Under the pieces are notes generated by a model. The model was not told where the DNA came from. It was given only the letters and a program-made list of their open reading frames with translations, and did no database searches. A program made the position numbers and the translations under genes. This document shows positions 55,730-64,000 of a DNA stretch of 64,000 nt, in pieces (within the stretch, counting starts at the first letter, position 1; each line of letters begins with the position of its first letter). This DNA comes from Pectinophora gossypiella (Eukaryota > Arthropoda > Insecta > Lepidoptera > Gelechiidae), in assembly GCF_024362695.1 (NCBI RefSeq), contig NC_065417.1:6069001-6133000 (forward strand), written 5' to 3'.

Positions 55730-57410
55730 GGGACGGCCCGCTAAGCTTCGTACCGGTACAGTCCTGCCACGCCTAGGCCGTTAAGGTCGAAGCATGGCTC
55801 TCCCAATGGCAGGCGTGACAAAGGAACGAACGCGCACATTTGTTCGCTCGCGCATCCATATGGCGCCAGCCGCTGCTTCGAGCCGCAACTCGCCGCACAC
55901 CAAATACGACGCCCACGCCATATTTCGCTGGCGGAGATCTTCGGCCATCCCCTTTTCCACTGCCCCTACCCCAACTCCCTAGAGCAGAACATGTCGGGAA
56001 TAAGAGGATAACAACACCGCCAGAACGGTAGTCAACGCACCAAAACCTATATCGATCTCCGGTTTCTCCATGCCCTCTTTGGACATGGAGACGACACCAC
56101 CGCGCTCATACGCGGCGGTTTACACTACCCCTGGCTCACCCCCACATGCGCCTCCATGTCTATCCCTGCGGATGACGCCCACGCCTGCGCCCGCTCTCGC
56201 TCCGGTGAGTTTGCAACCACCGCTCGCATTTGCGAGCAAGAAGGTTCCGCCCACAGTGGTGAATTATCCCAATCGCCCAATTGGACGCACCACTTCCGAC
56301 AGGTGAGGGATAAGTTAGGCCATGTTCGCAACGCGCGTCCGTACGGCAAAAGAGTACGCTTCCTGGCGAAAACCGATGAGGAGTTCAGGCTTTACCAGCG
56401 TTACGTCACCAACCTGGAGAAAGACACTGGACTCTTTTGGTTCACGTACACAACCCCGATGGAACATTCACTGAAACTGGCGACCCGCGAATTACCGGAG
56501 GATACCGACATCGCAAAACTCGAGGAGGAGCTGAAGAACCGAGGCTACGAACAGGAGTATATCCGGTCCATCCAGGCCCGCACAGGTAAGCCTAGCTGCA
56601 TCTTCTTCGTGGAGATCCGGCAAACACTGGGGTTCCAAAAGATCTACGAAACCTCCGAACTCCTATATGTATGCCCGGTATAAAAGTTAAAGCATAGAGA
56701 AGACCCAAGCGCCACAGTGCCACCACTGCCAATAATTCCGGCACAGCAGCCACAACTGTCATCGTCCCATAGCCTGCGTGCGATGCGGTATGAGCCATGC
56801 GGCGAAAGACTGCATGCCTCCCCGTGAGGAACCGGCTACCTGTTGCAACTGCAGCGGACTTCACCCGGCTAACAGCTCATCCTGCCCGGTAAAAGTGCGC
56901 GAGCTGGCAACACGAATGGAGGGCACTACGCCATCAACGAGTGCAAGAGCCTCGAAACCCACAGCAACAGCTACCGTCGCGAAGCATCCCAGCGAACTGA
57001 CAGCCCAGAATTCGCACTTGGCAGCGGCAACCGTCCAGATGAACATAAACCGCACAGGTCGAAGCAGTCACGCAAGAAGGCAAAACCTGCCCTGTCTGCC
57101 GCTGAGGATTCCGAACCAACACCAACCGCATCAACAACGGCGGTCGCCACCCCTCCATAGGAAAAGAAGGCAAGGGGAGACATTACTTCCTACAGTGAAT
57201 AAGCTGGAGATGCTGGAGCAGACTATCCAGCTACTCTACGATATCCTGGACGCCATCCGAAGCAAGATAGATCCGGTGCCCATTATAGTGAGAGGCTTGA
57301 CCTCACTACTAATCCATTTCAGTGGCGGTATTGACCATCTCCATTGGACTGCCAACGACTGGAACGAGGCTGTCCACATCTACTACTCTTCGCTGAATAA
57401 TTAGTATTGT
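55730..57410 (+). pseudogene. Jockey-like LINE ORF1 (gag-like), broken
   Basis: The frame at 56156-56683 encodes FLAKTDEEFRLYQRYVTN, TTPMEHSLKLATRELPED, TDIAKLEEELKNRGYEQEY and KPSCIFFVEIRQTLGFQKI, the PRE_C2HC-type region of jockey/X-element ORF1 proteins. It ends with a stop at 56683. The next part, in another frame (56778-57404), carries zinc-knuckle cysteines: CVRCGMSHAAKDC-like (MRCGMSHAAKDC) and CCNCSGLHPANSSSCPV. So at least one frameshift separates the RNA-binding halves. It is GC-rich against an AT-rich background, which marks it as an insertion. No ORF2 follows; the insertion is 3'-incomplete or deleted. Confidence 0.78.
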
Positions 57411-58293
57411 GGTCACCTTCGAGGGTGAGTGACGTTTCCAAGTGGTAGTTAACAGTCGTCGCCCCAAAGCGTCCACCTTCTTCAGACCGAGCAATATGAC
57501 GAAGCAGCCCTCCAACACCGGACGACAGTATAAAACTGACGACCATCGCCACAAGCTGACGTGCGCTCACCGGGCCTACCCCAACGGGTAACCACCCGGT
57601 GGGCTTGACCTCGCTAGTGGCAGATATAAGGATTAGACCAACTCCAAATGGACAATCCCGTGACCCACTCGTATAAGTAATAATAAATAATAAAAAAATG
57701 ACTCCATATTGGTAGCGAAAGATAGTTACAGCAAATATGTCACTCCTTCCCGACTGTCGCGGAGTAACTGAGCGACGCGGTAACCCGCGGTCATATACGC
57801 GCGAGCGCGTATTATAATGGTGGTAAATGCGCATGACCAGTAAATAACGATGTTTTTAAATTGGCGTAAGTTGTCATTGTCTGTAATATCATACTTGTTT
57901 AAAATGTAGTAAACAACGCCGATCAACAGATTATTGTCTAATAAATGTAGTAAACACAGTACGTTACTTAAATGTGTTATGCAATTATGCAGTAACCCGC
58001 ACTGTTCACCATTAAATAGTGCTGTAACTACAAAGATCAAATTATTTGCAAAAGCAAAATTGGTGTAAAAGACATATCACAGAAAAATGCTGTTTTTAAT
58101 GCTATTTACAGCAAATATTCAGTTGTCTTTTTGGAAAAATAAGCAAAATCCCAACGCTGTACAGAAATTTCTAGAGGTCGTAGAGCCATGGGAATAGGAC
58201 CATTCGACGCAGAATTTTTTTCTGATTCCGAATCAAAAATAAAAAAATTTTGGCCAGGGTGTGGTTTACAGCAGGATTGCTTTTTACCGTCGA

Positions 58294-60359
58294 TATAAAA
58301 ACTGATAAAAAAAATATTTAAGTAAGTATTTAAAATAACTCTGCCGCCGCGTAGAAACTTACGTACAATCTAGGCGTAAGTAAAAAACAACTCAATATCA
58401 ACTATTATTAATATAGTTAATTAGGTATTGCTTTATCATTTAATATTTATCATTCGAAATTGGAGTATCATTTTCATTAATAAAATTCATCGACTATCGT
58501 GTTGCATGCTGAATACGCTCATAATAAATAATTAAAACCACCATTTTGTATGATGCATATTTGAAACGTCCTTTTTCATCTAAGTACGTACTTAATGAAA
58601 AATATTATTTCCGGAAAGATAATTTTATGCTTAACGAATTCATTCTTTTTGATTTTTTTATTTACCTATACCTTCTTAACAGAAACAAGGGATTATACTT
58701 ACCTAGTATTAATACAAATAAATAGTTTAGTTATTTTTTGAATTTTAGTTCTTTAATTTATTCATTTTGCATTCAACAAAAGCCATTGAAATTGTCCCAA
58801 GTATTCCCGAGAGACTATTTTCTAATAAACCTGAAACTTATTTCAAAAGTTATAGTATAATAAATTCTTAAATATTTAAACACAGTGAATTTTGCAGCTA
58901 TTGTAAGTAAATATAACTTTGATTTATAATTTGAGATACCGAATATAAACGCAAAAGAGAGCGGTTTTTTGTAATATATTAATAAGAAGTACCATTTGTT
59001 TTTTTGTTACGATGTCGCTAACACCCTGTATATTTTACCCTCACCCCATGCTGCCTGTGAACTCGATCGCACCAAGACATTTCTGGCTGGACCGCCACAT
59101 CATTTACTTTTACCCGCCGTTCATCGCGTTATAACACAAGCATAAAATGCTCGTTTTGTGCATATTTCGTTCCCATCGCCTATGTTCTCGCGCCATCACA
59201 CATAGTATAAAACAAAGTCGCTTTTTCTGTCCCTATATCCCTATGTACGCTTAAATCTTTAAAACTACGCAACGGATATTAATGCTGTTTTTTTTTAATA
59301 TATAGAGTGATTCAAGAGGAAGGTTAATATGTATAATAACATCCATTAAATAGTGGAGAAATATTGTTATTTTTGAGGTTTTTAATGTGATGTCGTAAAT
59401 AATTTCATTTTTTCCTCAGCATTGCACCCGAGCGAAGACGGCCCCGTCTTTATAACTGCAATAAACATAGCTATATAATAAAACGTTTAATCCATCATTG
59501 GTTTAAGCACTTAGGTAGTAAAATCTAGTTGTCAATAGACCACAATCTAAAAACACATAACAACTAAAGTGCACACAGGAAAATACTTATGATATGTAAA
59601 TATTAAATAAATAACAATATAATAGTACGGATATGTGTGAGAAAGGAGTGGGTACTGAGATGACGACTGACAGAGATGGATGGAAGACGAATAGATGTTG
59701 TGCCGACCCCACATAGGGCGATAATATTAATAAACTAATCTCAGCTTCGAGATTGCCCTCAAGATCATGTCAATGTGACAGTTCTTATATAAAAACAGGG
59801 ACATGAGCATGATGTGGAGGGCAGTCTTAGCTTAGATTACTTTATTACCTTAGAGTGGGACAAGGGCAGGAGGATGATGAGCTAAACATGTGCTAATCTA
59901 AGAAATAAAGATTGAAAAGAGATTATGTTTTAAACAAAGCAGTAGAATTAAAATGTAAATGTATTAAAAAATAATTCTTCCTGAAGCTTCTCAATAAATA
60001 AAAACTAAGAGACTGCTCTTGCTTGCGTTATTCATTCATTTCGTGGACTTCACTTTATCATAGTTTTTTTAAGACAATAAAACTAGCGGGACATTGGAAG
60101 GCACTCCGGTACCTCCGCTAGCCTCCGGAGTACTCCGAACAAATACTCCCCGGGGACATTTCCACTTCGGTTTAAATTCAGAACGATTTTTACGTAGCTC
60201 TTACCTGTACGAAGAAAATACGTGTCTAGGAATACGAAGATAGACTTCGAGACGTTTCTTACTCAAGTCACATCGAATTCTTGAGATTTCTACATCTAAG
60301 AAGCATTCTACATCCGATCGGATTGACATATTCTACTAGAATAAAAATCGCCAAATTAT
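58294..60359. other. AT-rich DNA, few recognisable features
   Basis: A MITE G end is at 59005-59032 (GTTACGATGTCGCTAACACC). 59212-59400 is a dispersed lepidopteran repeat (AGTCGCTTTTTCTGTCCC ... GTGATTCAAGAGGAAGG). No gene was seen. Confidence 0.5.
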
Positions 60360-60700
60360 ACCTCGTAAAGATTACATAAAACATAACATAAACAGCCTAT
60401 ATACGTCCCACTGCTGGGCACAGGCCTCCCCGCAATCAACCGGAGGGGGTATGGAGCGTACTCCACAGCGCTGCTCCAATGAGTCCAATCCGTCAATGCG
60501 TCCGGGTTGGTGGAGGTGTTTTTACGGCTAATAGCCGGGACCAACGGCTTAACGTGGCCTCCGAAGCATGGAATCATCTTACTTTTTCGGACAATCAGAT
60601 GATTCAAGCCTGAAATGTCCTTACCAAACAATGGACAGTCTCACAAAGTGATTTTGACAATGTCCCCATCGGGAATCGAACGCGGACCACCAGATCAAAA
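60360..60700 (-). mobile_element. SINE with family A head/core and RTE-like tail
   Basis: On the minus strand: B box GCGTTCGATTCCCGATGGGG, core CACGTTAAGCCGTTGGTCCC, then a tail CCTCCACCAACCCGGACGCA ... GCCCAGCAGTGGGACGTATA. The tail belongs to an RTE-type LINE end, unlike the SINE-A tail. Confidence 0.75.
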
Positions 60701-61007
60701 AATAAAAAACTATAATCTAATTTTATGGAGAATGAAGCGTTCTACATTCGAATTCATAGGAAACTACTTAGCTACTATCATTTTATTAGTACAAAATTTC
60801 ATATATTATCTTCTTGTGTCCATTGTGCTCAATAAAGTATTTTATCTATCAATTTTTATCTATCTTTTACATGGTTACCTCAACAGCATTCAGTATCTTG
60901 AAAATAACACTACATCTACCCTATTTAACGCAGCATGATTAGAATGGTTGTATATTATGTCATGTTATGTACGTTATAAGTGTTATTACTAGCTCTTTTT
61001 ACTAGCT

Positions 61008-61176
61008 CGTTTCTCAGACGACGCCCTGAGCCGAGGTTCGCGCCCAACTGGGCACCCTCAGGCCTGTTGTCTTAAACGTTGTACCGGGTGAGAGCCTTCA
61101 GCGCTCCCCATTTGTCCGGCCAAGTAGTTAATGCCATCTGCGGCAAATCTACAATAAGTCACGTCAAAAAAAAAAG
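61008..61176 (+). mobile_element. Retroposon D, 3' part with A tail
   Basis: CAGACGACGCCCTGAGCCGA ... CTGTTGTCTTAAACGTTGTA ... AATAAGTCACGTC plus A run. Confidence 0.8.
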
Positions 61177-61987
61177 CAATACTTTATTATTAATAGCAAC
61201 AGGGTCACACACGTGCGGTATAAATTATGTGCGGTTCTGTGACCCCGCCATGATTCGTCGACATGTGACCGATGTACGTATTTCCCGAAGGACAAGTATT
61301 TCCCCTTACCTATTCCGAATCAGTAGATATTTTTCTGTTTCCCAAGAAATATATGATGTAAAAAGTGAGGTTTTTATGATTTCCCTCCGACATCACTAAA
61401 AATAAATTTTATGTCCTAACATCACGAAAAATAATGATTTACTTACACCAAAAACAAAACTTTTATTTTTTTACATTACAAAACAAATCATACAGCCAAA
61501 ATAACAATTTTACAAATAATAATAATATAAAAAACACAGCACAATAAAAAAATAATAATAAAGGAAAAATATACAAAATTTATTCAAACAACTCCTCTCA
61601 ATTACCACTGTACAAAAGTGTCCATGAAGGCTAGTGAGATTCATTTGAAATAAAAAAAAAATAACAATTTTAAAAACCCCCGACCAAAAAAAAGTACTCA
61701 ATTATTATGACAAAAGGTTAAAATTTCTAAACCCTATAAAAAGCAACAAATGACTTATCCCACATATGCTTGCAAGCAAACTGAGCGTGTAACATTCCTA
61801 TCACACTTAACCAACGACCTGAAGACCTTGAAGACCTAAACCTATTTCCACCAAACATAGCTAAGAACACTCTCGACTGATATACCTTTCAAACAAAAAA
61901 AGCCGCATTAAAATCGGATCATCCGTTTGGGAGCTACGATGCCACAGACAGACACATACACATTTACACAGACATGTCAATCTTATT
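61177..61987. other. AT-rich stretch plus dispersed repeat
   Basis: 61860-61980 (AATCGGATCATCCGTTTGGG, ACGATGCCACAGACAGACAC) is a very common lepidopteran repeat that leads into the tandem block at 61988. 61440-61730 is A/T-rich with poly-A tracts. Confidence 0.5.
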
Positions 61988-62712
61988 ACACCCCGTCGTT
62001 TTTGCGTCGGCGGTTAATAAGGACCCCGACCGGGGATCTCCGCCTTTCTCTCTTGTCCTCTTTCAAATTATAAAGAACTATGGTCACGAGTTCTTGTCGA
62101 TTCTACATAAGAATATAATATTATGCTAAGTAGTAATTCTATCTAGGGAAAGTTAGTAAACCCCTCTTGATCCAAGGTTACTGAAGAAACACGTCAAACT
62201 TATAACACCCCGTAATTTTTGCGTCGGGGGTTAAAAAGGACCCCGACCAGATGTCTTCGCCTTTCTCTCTTGGCCTCCTTCCAATATCACATACATCACT
62301 TTATACATCATCATCATCAGCCGTACGACGCCCACTGCTGGGCATAGGCCTCCCCCAAGGATCTCCACGACGATCGGTCCTGCGCTGCCCGCATCCAGCG
62401 GCTTTTCGCGACCTTCACCAGATCGTCGGTCCACCTTGTAGCGGGCCTACCCACTGAGCGTCGTCCGACACGTGGTCGCCATTCCAGAACCCTTCCACCC
62501 CAGCAGCCATCGGTTCTCCTCGCTATGTGTCCTGCCCACTGCCACTTCAGCTTTGCAAGTCTCCGAGCTATGTCGGTGACGTTATACATCATTACAAGAA
62601 CTATGGCAACAGTTCTTGTCGATTCTACATAAGAATATATAGCTAAGTAATAATTCGATCTAGGGAAAGTTAGTAAAACCCTCCTTGATCCAAGGTTACT
62701 GAAGAAACACGT
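61988..62712. repeat. Two-unit tandem repeat (P-Q-P-Q) split by an RTE insertion
   Basis: P (CGTTTTTGCGTCGG ... GGACCCCGACC) is at 61988-62068 and 62202-62284. Q (AGTTCTTGTCGATTCTACAT ... CCAAGGTTACTGAAGAAACA) is at 62075-62194 and 62597-62712. The period is about 214 bases. The second unit is interrupted by an RTE fragment at 62312-62581. Confidence 0.85.
62312..62581 (-). pseudogene. 5'-truncated RTE LINE, ORF2 C-terminus, 11-bp target duplication
   Basis: TTATACATCAT lies at 62301-62311 and 62582-62592. The minus strand encodes ARRLAKLKWQWAGHIARR, VLEWRPRVGRRSVGRPATRW and SSWRSLGEAYAQQWASYG, the C-terminal end of lepidopteran RTE-type proteins, followed by a (GATGAT) tail. Confidence 0.88.
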
Positions 62713-63730
62713 TTATTGTTATCATAGGACCCCCGCTTTTACCGAACACGCAATGCCTACGCGCCGTTACGGCGTAGCAGTGCTACGAGGTTCTTAAAAT
62801 AAAACTTATCAATCTACAGTAGGTTACAATTACCAGGTGTTAAGTCTCCAAGGTATGATAATGAGAATCTTATTGTAAGTACATATCGCACTTATAAAAC
62901 AGGATATACGTTTAAAAAAATATTAATAAGGGCAATATTAATCACAATTATTTTAATATTATAAAAGACTATGTAAACCAATGTACCTTAACGTAATTTT
63001 TATAAGGCTTATTCATACTATTTGTAGTCGCTATTATTCGTCGTAGTGAAAAGACAGTAAATTATGTAAAATAGCCGAAACAATTAATGAATCCGTTACA
63101 TTTTACATTCATGTACTGAACAAATAAAAGCCTGTCGTACTCGTAAGGCTTACGCTTCGAGTCAACATCTACTCAGCAAATATTTCTCCTAAGCCTACCA
63201 CTCAAACGAAGTTGTGGGCGAAAATAAATATCAAGTGGAATTGAAGAGGTCGGTTTACTTATATAACAAGTAGTCAGATAGCGGATAGTGCGAGATGTAC
63301 TTAAATTTAAAGGAATGCCGTGGTATAGCGTTCACACCTTTCGAATATATTTTTTTAATTTTATTACGTAACTTCTAAATCCCATGGTGAATCGCTCTAT
63401 TCGCTACCTGATTACCCTATAGTGTCAGTGTTGCTTTTTCCGGCCAAGTAGTTAATGCCATCTGCGACAAATCTGCAATAAGTAACGTCAAAAAAATGAC
63501 AGTGTTGCTTTCAATGATTGAATGACTCATTATAGCTACTTACTTAATTCATCGATTGACATTGGTAACGTTATAGGGTCCGCAAAAAAAAAAATTGGGT
63601 TTTCTGCGGTATTTCGTTCACACATTTTGAGCATTGTCCTTTGGAAGACCTTATTTTACGAATTTACGCTAATCGGCCATAAAGTTAATAAGTACCATTT
63701 GAAATGCAAATAAATTGAAATGTATATCTT
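62713..63730. other. AT-rich DNA, nothing coding recognised
   Basis: A short retroposon D tail is at 63438-63497 (CGGCCAAGTAGTTAATGCCA). No exon of the phosphatase was found. Confidence 0.45.
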
Positions 63731-63899
63731 GAATTGACTGAATTCAATTGAATTTAACTGAGCGGCGAAAGAAGTCCTGCGGCTGCGGCGTTAGTGTCCC
63801 AGATTCTATTATTATATCCTTTAAACATTGAATTGATTGAATTTAACTGAGCGACGAAAGAAGTCCTGCGGCTGCGGCGTTAGGGTCGCAGATTCTATT
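63731..63899 (+). repeat. Two-copy tandem repeat, 89-base period
   Basis: ATTTAACTGAGCGGCGAAAG ... TCCTGCGGCTGCGGCGTTAG at 63752 recurs at 63841 with a few changes (AGCGACGAAAG; TAGGGTCGCAG). Confidence 0.88.
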
Positions 63900-64000
63900 G
63901 AAGATATATTCATTGCCTATGCGCACCCTTAGAGATTTACGGACATTGTCTCAGCCTGTTATGACAGTTTAATAGTCCGTCTATTTTACGACATGTACAG

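Larger units (their letters stand above)
54727..58293. mobile_element. Large TIR DNA element M with dispersed end-motif copies
   Basis: TCGACGGTAAAAAGCAATCC + TGCTGTAA at the left is exactly inverted at 58266-58293, flanked by TA (54725-54726, 58294-58295). The motif GCTGTAA(A) recurs near the left (54970, 55030) in one orientation and TTTACAGC/TTACAGC near the right (57726, 58107, 58265) in the other. Its TIR resembles that of the intron element (CGGTnAAAAGnAAT). The 3.57 kb interior contains a foreign LINE ORF1 and a retroposon D piece. Confidence 0.8.

Noticed and set aside
1..64000. CRISPR arrays, operons, ribosome binding sites, bacterial elements
   Set aside because: Split genes, SINEs and LINEs show a eukaryotic nuclear locus; no spaced direct-repeat array is present.
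50542..64000. Missing first exon(s) of the phosphatase
   Set aside because: I looked on the minus strand for the conserved N-terminal part (LPGLYIGN-like) and saw no match; it is probably beyond 64000.

Overview
The window reads as nuclear DNA of a moth or butterfly (Lepidoptera). It is AT-rich, has short coding exons split by long introns, and is packed with tRNA-derived SINEs, RTE- and jockey/CR1-like LINE tails, Helitrons, Tc1 elements and MITEs. The organism call is inferred from repeat style and protein similarity recalled from memory; no database search was possible.

Two host genes face each other tail to tail. On the plus strand, six exons from 3905 to 17526 encode most of a TMEM184-family membrane protein, ending with the family's acidic LLSSDDEF tail. 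Its first ~60 codons lie left of the window or beyond an inserted LINE. On the minus strand, seven exons from 50541 down to 26735 encode an atypical dual-specificity phosphatase of the DUSP15/DUSP22 type (resembling Drosophila CG10089). Its first exon(s) lie beyond the right part of the window. Splice phases close for both genes. The ~9.2 kb between the two stop codons is AT-rich and holds only small DNA transposons.

Layout: 1-2572 is a LINE on the minus strand with two open reading frames, apparently young. 2573-17526 is the TMEM184 gene with SINE and MITE insertions in its introns. 17527-26734 is intergenic. 26735-50541 is the phosphatase gene, whose introns hold a palindromic Tc1 element (34241-35904), a TIR element with motif arrays (31122-32968), a Helitron (39132-39555), LINE tails and SINEs. 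50542-64000 is the 5' side of the phosphatase gene or intergenic DNA, with a large TIR element (54727-58293) that contains a broken LINE ORF1.

The most interesting observation is that one phosphatase intron (47098 down to 44186) is itself a DNA transposon. Its 28-bp terminal inverted repeats are identical and flanked by TA, and they supply both the GT donor and the AG acceptor, just downstream of the codons for the catalytic P-loop. Second, the LINE joins ORF1 to ORF2 through a canonical A AAA AAC slippery heptamer directly before the ORF1 stop, with no ATG available for ORF2. Third, three TIR elements (31122, 44185, 54727) share an architecture of dispersed copies of an end motif, and two of them have related end sequences.
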